Assembly: GCA_026260175.1 (NCBI GenBank)
Contig: JAKCWW010003269.1
Span: 292 to 38,939, forward strand
Length of the DNA stretch: 38,648 bases
Direction of reading: 5' to 3'
Source: Reticulitermes lucifugus
Lineage: Eukaryota; Arthropoda; Insecta; Blattodea; Rhinotermitidae
The notes below the pieces were generated by a model, which searched no databases, had not been told where the DNA came from, and saw only the letters and a list, made by a program, of their open reading frames with translations. The position numbers and the translations under genes are program-made. This document shows, piece after piece, positions 1 through 11,813 of the stretch. Positions within the stretch are counted from its first letter, which is position 1. The number at the start of each line of letters is the position of its first letter.

Positions 1-61
1 GTTTTCTTCTCCATCAAACGACACAGAGAGGTAGCATGTGAACACTGTCAACTGTACCGCT

Positions 62-290
62 GTTTTCTTCATTCACAAGCAGTATATTAACTCTACCCTT
101 ACATTCTTGTCTTCAACTCCATTCAGAAGCAGTTTATTTACATTGTACTTATTTCCTCGTCTTATTCTTCATTCAGAAGGAGTATTAATGCTATCAATTA
201 CTCCAGCATATTCTTCTTCATTCACAAGAAGTATATTAACACGGCTCTTTTTACCATGTATTCTTCTGCATTCAGAAGCGGTATATTGTC
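62..290. repeat. Minisatellite, ~50-bp unit, about five copies
   Basis: Five imperfect direct copies start near 64, 114, 165, 214 and 264. Each contains a core like ATTCTTC, then CATTCAGAAG (or CATTCACAAG), then a TATATTAA-like tail, and copies are spaced by about 50 bases. The copies differ by several substitutions and small indels, so the array is not recent. An apparent 94-residue reading frame across it is low-complexity and is explained by the repeat. Confidence 0.75.
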
Positions 291-1690
291 AGTGTGCTTC
301 ATTTTCACAATTGGCAGCGTAACACTTGTTTGGCGTGACGTCTTCATGATCATTTTATCAGCCAGAATCAATTAGACGGTATCAGTGTGACTACGGCCTG
401 ACTCAGTGAATAGTCAGCCTTAACTTTATCCTACGATATAATTTACATATACTTACAAAAACGTTCACACCATTTCTCCCTTATGATTTTTGTGACATTT
501 TGGGATAGAAATGAGGCCCTATGTTGAGTACCCAAATGAAAACCACGAGTCAGTACCCATAAACAACTAATGTTGGTGTTGATTTGAATCCCAAATTATT
601 TGAAGTCTGACAGGACAATAAGATTTCACTTTCCCAACATCTTTTAGAATATATCTTCATCACCTACTTTCCATTTTGAATGAAAAGTAAAAGATAGTTC
701 TTATTCAAGTAACGAATTTTGAAGAATCTTTCATCTGTTGTCGGCAGTCTCTCTGCTATCACAAATAATCTGCTTTTGAGATATGCTATTTTACCTTAAC
801 ATGTCCATAAAAGCCTGACATGGACAGTACCTCGAAAAACATTAATTCTTTTTGTGCCCATATATCAGTTACCGTTCACGTCGTGGTCCCTAAGTATCTT
901 GCTTTGTCATTTACAGACGAAAATTTTACTTGGATTTCTTGTTTATCCCATTTATATTGCGTCTCCTCCATCCATCTGATTTTATATTCTTAATGAACCT
1001 ACCAGTATTATATCAGACTACAAGGTGGAGCTCCTCTTTATGCATTTGCTCATATGCTGTACCTTCTGTATCTTGGGTTTCAAAATTCTCCGAGAAATTT
1101 TGCTTTCCAGTGACTAAGACACAAAATGGTGATACACTCAGAAATCGTTTTAGCAGTTTTGACATAACTTGATGCATTTATAGAAGGCACATTTCTGGAT
1201 AATCGTGCGTAATAATACGACGTTCAGGAATTCCTTGATATTTCGCAATTTTATTTTATACATCTCACTTGATATTGAGAAGCTTATTATCAATCGCAGC
1301 ATCTTTTAGGACAGCCGTGAAAATGGTATAGGTAGCGGACTTGGAAATAGAGTATTTATGTACTTTATTTACTCAGTAATTAACACATTATTTGCTGATA
1401 ACAAATGGGGCCATTACATCACTAGTTTCATCCAGTAAAGCTACGAGTAACATTTATGGTCCCTGTTTAAATCAATTACATACATTTGTGTAGGAAGAAA
1501 CTCCTCAGATGTGTGAAGTTTACGGCAGGCCTCTATAAAACTGACGCTAAGAAACTTCGACGTGAGTTACGGTAAAAGTTGTGTTTTCTGAAGTAAGCCA
1601 ATCACAATTATTCAAGTCTTAGAAAATGTGAGTGTTAAGCTGTCTCATGACTAGGAAGAACTTGGCGACTTATCTAACCCAGTTTTACAG
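291..1690. other. Non-coding stretch 3' of gene A
   Basis: No reading frame here resembles a known protein. The part nearest 1690 is the probable 3' UTR of gene A on the minus strand. No clear repeat was recognised between 300 and 1300. Confidence 0.5.
1364..1369 (-). terminator. Possible polyadenylation signal of UGT gene A
   Basis: TTTATT on the plus strand reads AATAAA on the minus strand, about 320 nt beyond the gene A stop codon at 1691-1693. It appears to be the first canonical hexamer downstream of that stop. The distance is ordinary for an insect 3' UTR, but the hexamer is common in AT-rich DNA. Confidence 0.35.
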
Positions 1691-1982
1691 CTATTGCTGT
1701 TTCTTGCCTTGTGATGTTTCCTTCACACTACCACGGATAATTATGATAAGTTTCTTGGATATAAAGTAAATGACATAGACGACAATCACAGATGCTGTTA
1801 CGAGCGCAGCAATGACATCTAGGAGCAAATACTGGTAGAGCGGTAGGTCAGCTCCGGCAGTTCTCATGTGTGGAGCTCCACGATGTCTGATGACATACTC
1901 CGTCCAGTAGATGGCTGTGTCCATCGGTGACATCGGCCTGTCGCGGAATATTCTGGACGTTCGTTTTGCGTTCTCCATATAG
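1691..1982 (-). CDS. UGT gene A coding exon 4 (membrane anchor)
   Basis: The exon opens after an acceptor ending in GGCACAG, with one base completing a phase 2 codon. It encodes [14 protein letters not shown], then [13 protein letters not shown], which are typical membrane-proximal UGT blocks. A hydrophobic helix starting at YQYLLLD follows, then a short basic cytosolic tail ending KKQQ. If B splices to gene A, this exon is shared by both transcripts. Confidence 0.93.
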
Positions 1983-4900
1983 CTGTGCCAATAAAACACC
2001 AAGTGTTATATGTTTGCCCACAGGCCAAGCAATGCGCACTTTGACACACATTTTTAAAACTAAAAGTGATTTAGAGTTCTATAAGGCTTTGAAATATTTG
2101 TTCATACTTACTAAAAAGATCTATGTGTTTCTGTGACTAATTAAATATTGTCATATACAGTTTAAAAACTATCCTAATTTCTGCTTTACGTCCTGCGCGG
2201 TAAATCCTGCGACAACATACAAGACCCACCGCACAAAGGGATGTATGCCCACTTCTTTTCTTTACTAGGCAACTGTGTGATGTAAAATGCGTACACTTTT
2301 CGTTCAAAAATCCACACATCTATCCCATTCGACATTCATATCTTACTTTACTTCAACCGACACTACAGAAGTTTAGGAGTTGTCAGACGATGACACTGAA
2401 TTTGGGATGGATGTGTCCATTGAGGTGTATCGTGGTGGTTACTTTATGCACTACCATATTTTGCCTTTAAAATTCCATGTGTGCCCTCACTATGTGTTTC
2501 TGTGCTTTTTATGGATCTTGGAACAAACAAAGATTATTTCGCTATAGAGCATTAACTGATTGGTGTTTATAACTCAGATGCAGTGTGTTTACTTTGCGAT
2601 ACGAACTGACCTTTTAACGGATTAATGTTTCCAGTGTTCGCTCAATTAGTGTGTTAGGATGACTGAATTTCATTGTATTGACATATTTATTTCCGTTAGC
2701 ACTTTTAATTTCAGTGTTAGTGGCATTGGAAATTTTCGAGTAATATAAAATAACTGAATAAGTACATAAAAAATGTATTTGCGTTACACCTGGGACTGTC
2801 CAATACAGTTCTGAGTGCCTTCAGGACATTTTCCTTGGTGATGTCTTTATAGTGCAAGATCATTGCCATGCCTGCTGCCTCCACCATCTTAATGTTGGTA
2901 TTTTGGTCCCCAAACATTGGGATGCCTATCATGGGGACACCCAAGTGGACAGCTTCTATTGTACCCAGCATTCCGCCATGTGCCAAGAATACACGTACTT
3001 TGGGATGATCTGTAACAGAGTACGCCGTTGTACAATGAACATTAGGCCAACTTTTTGTAAAGCTATATTTCTGAACTGCGCATCACTCTCCTGTCACTGA
3101 CCACTGACCTTATATTTTTGCGTACTTTATCAAAATTAGTGCTTATTTAAAAAAAAAGTTTGCGTATTAAATTTGCGTACTCCACCCGATACGTAACCTA
3201 TTTCTCTGACGTGTATAACTACAGAACTGCCAGCTTTAGAACTGTATCAAGGGACACGTGTAGAGGCAGTTCCAATCTTGTACCGATTCCATTTAAAGCA
3301 GTGCAGTCGATGTACAAAATCCTATCAAAGGAAGGGCTTACCTGTCTATTGAACTTCTAACGTTGTGTGTTGAGGCCATAACGCGAGGCCTGAGATGTCT
3401 GCTTGAAGTTCTTACAGTCATTAGCACGTGTGTGTTAATGACTAAAAAGGAATAATATATTGAGAAGGTCAGGAGAGGGCAGAGAGAAATAGGCGCCTAA
3501 AATAAACAAATGATGCAATAACAAATTTACTGCCTGTTATTATGAAACCTGCAGGCGGTTAGTCACTAGAATCTCGCCATGAAGCCCCGGGTTTGATCAA
3601 AGTCCAATCTGTGTGGGATTTGTGGTGGACGAAGTGATTATGGGGCAGGTTTTTTTTCCAAGAACCTCGATTTTACCTTGCCGTTATCTTTCCGCCAGTG
3701 CTCCATATTCTTATTTCATTTATCTACTATCGACTGTCTGTGATCATAACAGCTGACAGGGTCTTTAAGTACAACAGCTCGCTCGCTCTTAACATGGAAA
3801 TTAACGTATGAAGATCGAAAAACTAAAATATTCCAAATTCTTTTGTGCTCAATTACAACAGCAAACATTAGTGGGTTTCTTCTTAGATTTAGTTTTGAGT
3901 TATGAAATGTTATATAAGATGATTGAGTATGCGTACGTAATGTCGAAACAGACTTCATTGTCTCAACCAAGAAATAAATAAAATGAAGGAAGGAGAAATA
4001 TTATAAACATGTTTATAAATGTTAGTGATATTGCAATAATCACTGAGCCTATTAATGCCAATGATAATATTGAGAATATGATATGAATTTATGTTTCTGT
4101 TTGTATGGTGCCAGTAGTTATAAGGTAGAATAAACTGAACTCAAGTAAATTATTATTATTATTATTATTATTAGGTAGAATAAAGGGGTTCTCTTGAGAG
4201 GTCTATGAAAGAAACTGTGGTATTTTGAATATTTACATGTAGCTTTAGTAGGCAACAATCAGGACATTTAAAGTGGAGTCAAGAATGTCTTCTGGGTCGA
4301 GCTTAAGTTTGGAACTTCCTGCCCATAAGAGCGTGAAAAGAAAAGGGGGGGGAGTAGGAAGGGCTTTTGTGATTTAGTTAATAACAGTGTGCAGTGGCAG
4401 GGAGATGACTTTAAAAACCTGAACCAATATTGCACGGCGGTGGGAAATATGTACCCTGAGACACTTTTGTGACTGTTTTCTTTCATTTCTTTCAAATAAC
4501 GGGCGTTACATTGAAACAAACGAAGTTCATGCCAATTCATCCTTCACAACTATCAAGATAATTCGAGAACACTCGTATAGCTACTCAGCTGATTATGTGC
4601 CGTCAATCAATCGAGTGAAAAAATAAACGTATGTATGTCAGGTGAGTTTTTAGGCTTTTGCAGCGGCGTAACTGAGGTCTCAGTTCTTCTGGCATCTGAT
4701 GCTGCGTAACTGAGTAACTGGTATCCCAAGTTTCGAGGTGACGTGGTGGTCTCATCTTCAAGGGTCGAAGTGTCCAAGAGACACAGCCTCACACTACACA
4801 AAGACTGGGGCCTCAGATAAATTCTACTTTAAATGCTGAGCAACATGTGTAAACATCTACACTGTAAACTTTGCTAAGTATGAAGTCATTGAACGTGTTT

Positions 4901-6629
4901 GCATACTCAGTATTTCGAACTGCGGCAGCCACTTTGCGATTTTCACGTTCTTGGGCTGTCCAGGCAAAGTGTCCGCTTCCCACTTCCAGAGAACTCGCTG
5001 TGGCAGCTCAGCGAACGCCTGCAGGAACGCGTCTCTCTTGTCGTCAGGAAGTGTCTCTGCTCGGATCATGGAACCCATGTTAAAGTAGATAACTCCATGT
5101 TCGGCTCCGTTAAGGTAGTCTTCAACATCCTGCAATAAACATCAGTCTCAATGGGGAAACAAGTTTTCACAGGAAATACCCCTTATTCCAAAAGCATGTT
5201 CCATGTGCTCTTACGCACTTCGTGGCCTGAGTAACTTGTCCTTTTATAGCACAACTGACTCATTGGAACGGATCTTTTTAGGAGCTAATTTTAACTGCAT
5301 TATTTGAAGAGTTCCCCAGCGTTTTTGGAATCTAAAAATTAATTATCCTTTTCACTTGGCCTTTTTCTTAGCCACATAATTCCATCCCAAATTTTCGGCA
5401 ATATTTAGGGTTAGTGTTTAATAAAACATTTAACCTTAAGATGACAGCTGTAATGATTGACGAAATGCCGAAAAACCTTCGGTCCTCTACGCAGCCTAAA
5501 TACGAAAGTGGACTCAATTCAAGAGCAACAAAAGCTAACATCCACGAATTGAAATTTCTGAGGCAGTAACGAAGGGACAGCGCTACACCTGTCAGCAGTG
5601 CCTACGCTTCCCAACTTGTTTGACGAGAAAAATAATGATAACTAAGATTTAAAATTAATTTAGTTGGTTAGAGCAATACCTGCCAAGAATTATGATTTCC
5701 TCTACTGCATCATTCTGAAATCGCTAAGAGAGTTGCAATATCTCAATATATTTGTGTTGTAATGAATTACGAAAATGATGGAAGACGGAAGTGTGGATAC
5801 ATCAGTTTCTCTGAACTACCTGAGGTAATTTCTTAGCAGACTTATCAATATGGATGCCTCCTACTTCGATGACCGCTGGTACCAAAGGTCTTGCTTTAGT
5901 GAGGCTGAAGTGACTGTTCACTAGGATCAGACTACCACGTTTCGCAATATCTTCAAGGGGCGGTAACTGTACGCCTAGATGCTTCTCGGCAGTATATCTT
6001 CCAGAGCGATCTACGAGCAGAGGATACACAATCAACTTGTCTACAATAGTGCCGACAGCATTCAAAAGCCTCTCCAAAAAGTTCATCTTATCATTGTGTG
6101 GTTGGAATAGGTTCGGAATATATGACGGATTATCCGGGTTTCCAAATCGGTCATTTGCCCATGGCATCAAGACGGTTGAACTGAGATAAATAAATGGTAC
6201 TCTGATTATATGTATAAGGCCCAAGAAGCAGTCTGTGTTGAATAGTTCGGTGATCACCAAGTCGAATCTTTCGTTAACGAGTTCATGTATTTTTGCAAGC
6301 TGTAGGATAGACGTGCAGTGAAGTTCTGCCACGTACGACAGCGCAAGCCTGTTAACGATGAAACCCGCAGACTCGGCTTCTTTGAAAGATATAGCGTGGG
6401 TGGATGCTAGTGGAACAGAGCCCTTAATGCTTATATCTGTGATGTTTGGTACTGGGTTCTGTTGAGGGAACTGGCTCACGACCATGACGTCATGACCGCG
6501 TGCCGCAAGTTTCTTCAAGTATGGGGCATAGACGTCATGATGGCTTTTTCCCACGTAAGGGAATAAAGCCAAGATTCTTGAGCACGTGACTAGTTGGATA
6601 CACAGCAGTGTTACTGCAAACACCTTCAT
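1691..6629 (-). CDS. UGT gene A, UDP-glycosyltransferase (complete, 4 coding exons)
   Basis: The coding join is 6629-5820, 5129-4907, 3009-2790, 1982-1691: 1545 nt, 514 aa plus stop, the usual length for insect UGTs. The family transfers a sugar, usually glucose in insects, from a UDP-sugar to small lipophilic acceptors in the ER lumen. Seen: an N-terminal signal peptide (about residues 1-16), a catalytic-type His in GKSHHD (H30), a partner Asp in FNTDCF (D133), the C-terminal UDP-sugar signature ending in GDQ, one transmembrane helix and a C-terminal KKQQ, which fits the KKXX ER-retrieval pattern. All junctions are GT-AG with phases 0, 1 and 2. The ATG lies directly after a strong acceptor (pyrimidine tract plus CAG), so transcription starts at a separate upstream non-coding exon. 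Substrate cannot be inferred. Confidence 0.93.
2790..3009 (-). CDS. UGT gene A coding exon 3 (UDP-sugar signature)
   Basis: This 220-nt exon runs from phase 1 to phase 2 and has an acceptor ending CTGTTACAG and donor GTGTAA. It encodes NHPKVRVFLAHGGMLG, then GVPMIGIPMFGDQ, the nucleotide-sugar-binding signature. The third signature position, normally Thr or Ser before HGG, is Ala here (FLAHGG); gene C has FVSHGG. The DQ pair at the end of the signature, which contacts the sugar in this family, is kept. Confidence 0.93.
3010..4906 (-). other. Intron 2 of UGT gene A, with a SINE and a (TTA)n tract
   Basis: This 1.9-kb intron contains a plus-oriented tRNA-derived SINE (3550-3742), a (TTA)n microsatellite near 4150-4172 and an unassigned stretch at 4610-4800. 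That stretch includes an AGTTTCGAGGT motif reminiscent of the fold-back family. No further coding exon was seen. Confidence 0.7.
3550..3742 (+). mobile_element. tRNA-derived SINE, family 1 (copy 1)
   Basis: A B-box-like GGGTTTGATC at about 3589 is followed by a conserved body: TTGTGGTGGACGAAGTGA, a poly-T stretch, then CCGCCAGTGC(T)CCATATTC. The same body occurs at 31900-31980 downstream of a clearer A and B box. The 5' half of this copy has diverged. It sits inside intron 2 of gene A, antisense to the gene. Confidence 0.65.
4907..5129 (-). CDS. UGT gene A coding exon 2
   Basis: This 223-nt exon begins in phase 0 after TTTATTGCAG and ends in phase 1 at donor GTATGC. It encodes DVEDYLNGAEHGVIYFNMGS, then [10 protein letters not shown] and [12 protein letters not shown], the start of the C-terminal Rossmann half with the W-K-W-E block. 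Its phase 0 acceptor is the point where gene A exon 1, and potentially B exon 1, would join. Confidence 0.93.
5820..6629 (-). CDS. UGT gene A coding exon 1 (signal peptide and acceptor-binding half)
   Basis: This exon codes for 270 codons and ends LPQ before donor GTAGTT (phase 0). It carries the signal peptide, the GKSHHD catalytic-type His, the LAARGHDV block, FNTDCF with the partner Asp, [17 protein letters not shown], and NSHFSLTKARPLVPAVIEVGG. The start codon follows TACCCCTCTTTCAG immediately, so no upstream coding is possible in this exon. Confidence 0.94.
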
Positions 6630-8322
6630 CTGAAAGAGGGGTAAAACGCATGAACAAGTTCAGCACCATATAACAGCAGATATCAGCAGACACATCATAC
6701 GTCCTACATATTCATATACACATATACATATATATACACCTTATATTATGTATAAACAATAATCAGAGCCGTAGGTATCCAACGCCACGTGCGAAGAATT
6801 GTAATTTATGTTTACTTGCCAAAATCACAAATGTTTCCTTTGCGTGTTTCATGGCGCAGTGAATGTTTCCTTATATTTCCTCTTTTACACAACTTTCATG
6901 CATCTTTTAGTCCTACTTACAGATTCAGAAAATTTGTACTAAATCCAGCAATCGAACTTTCTTTCTTTGATCTAACGACACACATTTACTGGCCTACCGC
7001 TAGCACGTGACGGATGTAAACATGATGCACCTAATACCGAAGTTAGTCGTGAAGTTTAGAGCAGTTCAGACGCCAGGTTTCAGCGCTTTTGCTGTATGGC
7101 AAGTTTGCTGGTGAAGGGTATTAATAAGCGAAGGTGGCTAATATGTTTTAACACTAGTTACTTCCAAAGCTGAGCATCGTGAAGAGTATTTCAAGATTGG
7201 TAGGCACCGGTCCGAATCTCGGACTAAGGTTTTTTTATCAGGTTTTCGTCAGTCTTTCCGATTGAGTTAGAAATGAGTCAAAACTATTTCCCTTTTGTCC
7301 TTCCTAGCTTATGATGCATAATTATCACATTCGAGATTATAAAAATGCTATTTATTAAGGGTCGTTGAATAAACGATTTCCGTTATTCGTATTTTAAGAA
7401 GAAAAAACGTAACGTAACAGACATCTATATGGTTGTATCTTCAACTTCATGTCCTTATGCAAATTTTCGATAATGACGTAAATAATGCTCTAATGAAAGT
7501 AAAAGGCAAAACTCGTAACACTTTATTTAATTAATTGAAACATAAAGAACAGTGGAGATATAGCTTATGCCTGTAGGCTTAACAGTAATTATTATTTATT
7601 ATTTGAATTTCAACATAATCGTACACTAGATCCAGTATGGTTACTATATCAATTAGAAGACAATAGTCTATAGACCTAAGCAATATATTTGAAGAAGAAG
7701 AGTGTAATCTAACGCAAAAGGAAATATGGCTGACCAGTTGTATTGCTGTTATTCCAATAAACATGTCACAAAAACTGGTATATAACGTGTATCAACTTCA
7801 GAATTTTAAATGTCTCAAAACGAAAAGTTTAAAGGGCAGAGTACTCACTACTTAAATTCCTTATAATATTAACACTCCTGCGTTGTCCATTAGTAATCTT
7901 AAGCCTACATCAGTAACAGATTCTAACATGTCAGATTACATGTAAATGTCTGACATTTCAATTGATTTAAAATTTGAAATATTATGAAATTAAAAAATTC
8001 CGATATCTCCATTCTTCATATAGGCCTGTTATTTAATTTCTAGCTGCATATCACATTAAATACATCGGAATAAAATACGGAATTTACGGCACTTAGCTTC
8101 CGAAAATACCTCAGATACTTTAAGTTATTTAACAACATTCACAATTCGTCCTTATTGCTTTGACAGTAATTAATTTAGATTCGAAAATTAACATGTAATT
8201 ATTAAAATATTGTAGTTTTTCTAAAACAAAATACAATAAATTTGGTAACAATAATTTAATTGCCCACATGTCCCTTAATATCTTGTTTCTTGGCATTAGA
8301 AGATATCTTATCAGGAACTTAC
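6630..8322 (-). other. 5' UTR intron of UGT gene A
   Basis: This 1693-nt interval runs from a strong donor (GAG before GTAAGTTCC at 8322) to the acceptor next to the ATG at 6629. It is AT-rich, with a TATATA-like tract near 6715-6740. No gene is recognised in it. Confidence 0.6.
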
Positions 8323-8425
8323 CTCGCTCACTGGAGTGGCTATTGCTTCGTTGCTGTAGACTGAAGTCTTGAAATCACTGTCGGCTCTTTCGTGGTACAG
8401 TGTAGTGGCGACCCATGTGTCAACA
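8323..8425 (-). other. Non-coding first exon of UGT gene A
   Basis: A consensus splice donor (GAG|GTAAGT, exon end at 8323) lies about 120 nt downstream of a good TATA box. The gene A ATG directly follows an acceptor, so a leader exon is required and this is the best candidate. The 5' end is approximate, set at about 25-30 nt from the TATA box. Confidence 0.6.
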
Positions 8426-8440
8426 CTGCCAAGAACCGGC

Positions 8441-8450
8441 ATTATTTATA
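8441..8450 (-). promoter_or_regulatory. TATA box, UGT gene A promoter
   Basis: The minus strand reads TATAAATAAT here, preceded by TC. Initiation about 25-30 nt downstream would fall near 8418-8428. The element is positioned correctly for the non-coding exon that ends at the GTAAGT donor at 8322. Confidence 0.6.
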
Positions 8451-8702
8451 GAAGTTCAGATGAAAGCAGAAGTAAACGCACCAGAGAGCACCAACACAAA
8501 AGTATGTGACAAATATTTCTGAGACTTCTAAAACGTCGTCAGTAAAATTTTGCAGGAAAATAAAAATGTGGATAAGGGAAATATTTTCCGAAATACTCGT
8601 GAGCGAAAGTTGTCGGTCTAGAATACGGTAGCTTGTAATTTATTTAAAGACACTGTGACGTCACTGACATTATCCAATAGTGCCGAATAACGAACCCTAG
8701 AA

Positions 8703-8727
8703 ACATCATCATCATCATCATCATCAA
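8703..8727. repeat. (CAT)n microsatellite
   Basis: About seven tandem ATC/CAT units run without interruption. Confidence 0.9.
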
Positions 8728-9754
8728 TTTGGGATGAAGTGAAGTGGACCCTGTCGTGGTCTATTTTAAGCTACTGTCCCGACAGTCGCCAAAAGAGAGA
8801 CAAAGATAAACTGATATATAAGGAACAATGGATACTGGCCGGAGTCGAAAGATCTAGCCAGTCTGATATTTGTGTGATACAAACCACTTCTAGTAAAATT
8901 ACGCATTGACAAAACATTCGTATTCTTCATAAATTAATATTACATGCTTTATTGAGACAGTCAAATTGAGTTTGTTAGAAACATTGTCAGGTTACCAATG
9001 AATGAGACCCTCGAATACTGGTGTCACGGAATTTTATCCCTTTTGGGTTACGAATGTTTGCCCAAACTGAATTCTTCCCACTCTTTATTATCGACAATGT
9101 TGACGCACTGTCCTCGAGCGTTTATTGCGTTTTGTGTATTACATAGTACCGACTCCCTTCAAGTCCAGATTAAGAACATACCTTTTATAAACTGGGACAA
9201 TTTACTGTATTCTTTTGGTTTGGATATGTTTGAGGATTCGGATGTAAATGCGTTCCTTCCACGAAGATGTATGTAAAATAAAAAATGCCAGTTTAAAAAT
9301 TGTTGTGACCTGTCCTGTTCTCTGACAATCGTGAACCATCAGAATCATCCCTCAGTGATTGATTCGGTAGCCTGCGGAATCACGAAAGAATTTGCGATTC
9401 GGTGTTTCTGGAACTTTTACTTTGGTTTGCCTCTTCAGTTTACACATTTCGCAAGTAGAGAACCTTTTGTGCCGGAAGTAAGTAGGGGAACGCAGGCGTG
9501 TGTATGTAACACTGGTTTCGGATTATTAAGTAGAAGATATGGTCTTGCAGCTTCTCTGTGTGAGCCTATTATCAGTAAATTGTAGTTAATGATGTGTGGA
9601 GTTGGAGAAATTTATTTACTGGAGAAGTAAGAAATACAGACAAAATATCATGAAGAAATAATGACTATTCTACATTTTTCTCAGAAATAATAAATTTATC
9701 ATCATATTTTTTGGTGCATAGTTCTGATTAGAACATATATTGGATGACGAGGCT

Positions 9755-9925
9755 AAGGCCTCGACGACAGAAGATTCGTGCTTCGATTTCCAAAATGTGC
9801 AAGCCGGCTCAGGCATTCTCCCATCCTCTTATTCCATGAATATCGGGGCTTATCCCCGGGGATGAAACTTCCGAGACCTGAAACTAGTGCCGAGCATAAA
9901 AACGAGTAGAGCTACATGTCCTCTG
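9755..9925 (-). repeat. Interspersed repeat family X, copy 1 (minus)
   Basis: The reverse complement contains AGCTCTACTCG, CTCGGCACTAG, then CCCCGGGGATAAGCCCCGATAT and a CATGGAATAAGAGG-like segment. These match the order of blocks in the copies at 14195, 15345, 20510 and 26690. It is diverged and lacks obvious ends. Confidence 0.55.
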
Positions 9926-11552
9926 CATATGCCTTAATACAGTTGACAGGACCTTCACGTTCAGCTTGGCAGGCGTCTTCTGAGATATCGACATGTCATT
10001 AATATTTCGAACTGCCTCCATATTTGTAACAATGCCCTTCAAGCTATGCACTTCGTTAATATCTGTAATTGCCTAATATTTTAGAAATAATGGCCTGCAC
10101 CGAATGCTGCTAGTATTTGATTCAAATTCTGGCGTTCACATAACTTTCAAGTTTGTATTAATAATCTTTCGAAAAAAAGAGTTTTAATTACGTAGTATTA
10201 GAGGTTCCGTCGATTTGCTTTAAATTCCTCCTTTAACGCTCCTAATCGGCTCCTTGATTTTCCTCCCATGCAACTGTAAAATGCAAAAAAGTGTGGCTAC
10301 ACTTGAATATAGGTCTAGAGCTCCGTGCTTTGATGCTCTCCTTATGTTAGGTGTGTGTGTGTTAGTTTATACGTTAGGTATTGTCAATGACTCTGTTGTC
10401 GGTTATTTAAAGACGCCGTCAGCATCTAAAAACAGTACGGCTATAAGCCATCAAATTATAGGGTGATTGAGAACTGAAGAATTGGAAAGTATTTGGGAGG
10501 AATGAGGCGTGGCATATTAGAGGTACTGTACCGGACTGAGGGAAATCAAGACAAACCTCAATAAGGGTCTTGTTTTCCTCAAGCAGCCCGAGTGATAAAG
10601 TGATGTATAGTGATGAACTCGCACGTAGTATTGTACGTGTGATTGCATAAGTTGAAGACGCCCATTATCGGGATGATCGAATTTCTTATGCAGGATTTAT
10701 GATAAGAGTGACTAGTTACACATCTGCATGTTTATTGGGAAACTGGTGACAGGCTGTTAAGCGAACAGTAGTGAAGTATTAAAAATTCCCTTTAAACACG
10801 AGGCTTTATCAAATGTAAAGCGACTTGTAATGATAGCAGAAAGAGAAAACCCGAACAGACATTACAAACACCGGACAAGCGTGCCGCAATTAAGAACGAC
10901 CCTTCTCAAAGTGGCATACACACCCTTCGGAAATGTAACAAACTAGTGGAAAAGTTCATTGCATGAAAAGGTCAGCATTTAATAGTTCACGATCTAAAAA
11001 TAAATCGTATTAATTAAATATGTTACATATATCTAAGTCTTTGATTATCGGTGTGAAGGGGAGTTGTCCTGTAACTATTGTATCTCTTTTACATGATGGC
11101 AAATAATTTCAGTAGTCGTGTTACGGAGACACGTGCTCGCAGTTCGAGTGCCGTCAGTGTGTCCAGCTTGCATGAGGCCTTTTAAGCTTTGTATCTATTG
11201 TCCCAGGTAGACAACAATTTGTCTATTTAGTCTTCCTTGACTCTTAGTTGATTTAGCGAATTTGTCAGTGGCTCAGAACATACAGAGCTGAATGGTTGGA
11301 TGAATAGGCCTACAGTTTGCCGAACGTTATGTTGAAGATAGCCTGCCAACAATAATAACCTTGTGACGAAATCAGTTTACATTGGACAGAGTGGAGGCTC
11401 TGAACGGGACTTCTCAGTTATCGGTGACTAAAAGACTGAGTCGACACAATATCATTCTCTGCCTGTGAATTATCTTGGATCTCATAACTAGGCCCGTTAT
11501 ACGTGTTTCGCTAGTAACAATAGCAAGTAGGTACATAAATTAATAAATCGTA

Positions 11553-11813
11553 TTTTTTTTTCCTATGGCTCAACAGCCCCTTTTTCGGGTGCCTTGGCCT
11601 CCTCATTTCGAGGTTTCATGATCACACACATTATAGACACACCACACTCGGTAGGACTCCTCTGGACGAGTGACCAGCCCGTCGCAGAGACCTCTACCTG
11701 ACAACACACAACATTCACAGGAGACAGACATCAATGACTCCGGCGGGACTTAAACCCACAATCACAGCAAGCGAGCGGCCGCAGACCTACGCTTAGACCG
11801 GGATCGGCTACAT
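11553..11813 (-). mobile_element. tRNA-derived SINE, family 2
   Basis: Read on the minus strand, the element has a tRNA-like head with GTCTAAGCGTAGG (A-box-like) and GGGTTTAAGTCCCGCC (B-box-like) near 11740-11810. A body of about 200 nt follows, then a terminal A tract (T8 at 11553-11561 on plus). No convincing target-site duplication was found, so the copy is probably old. Confidence 0.65.

Noticed and set aside
4607-4801. 64-codon minus-strand frame with TTTSPRNLGYQL-like peptide
   Set aside because: It looks like translated repeat DNA inside gene A intron 2. With one copy in the window, the repeat family cannot be confirmed.
8998-9585. Two adjacent plus-strand frames (92 and 84 codons)
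   Set aside because: No family resemblance and no conserved motif. They could be a decayed repeat, but nothing supports a gene.
11553-11813. Target-site duplication for SINE family 2
   Set aside because: Flanking sequences share only short AT-rich similarity, not an exact repeat.
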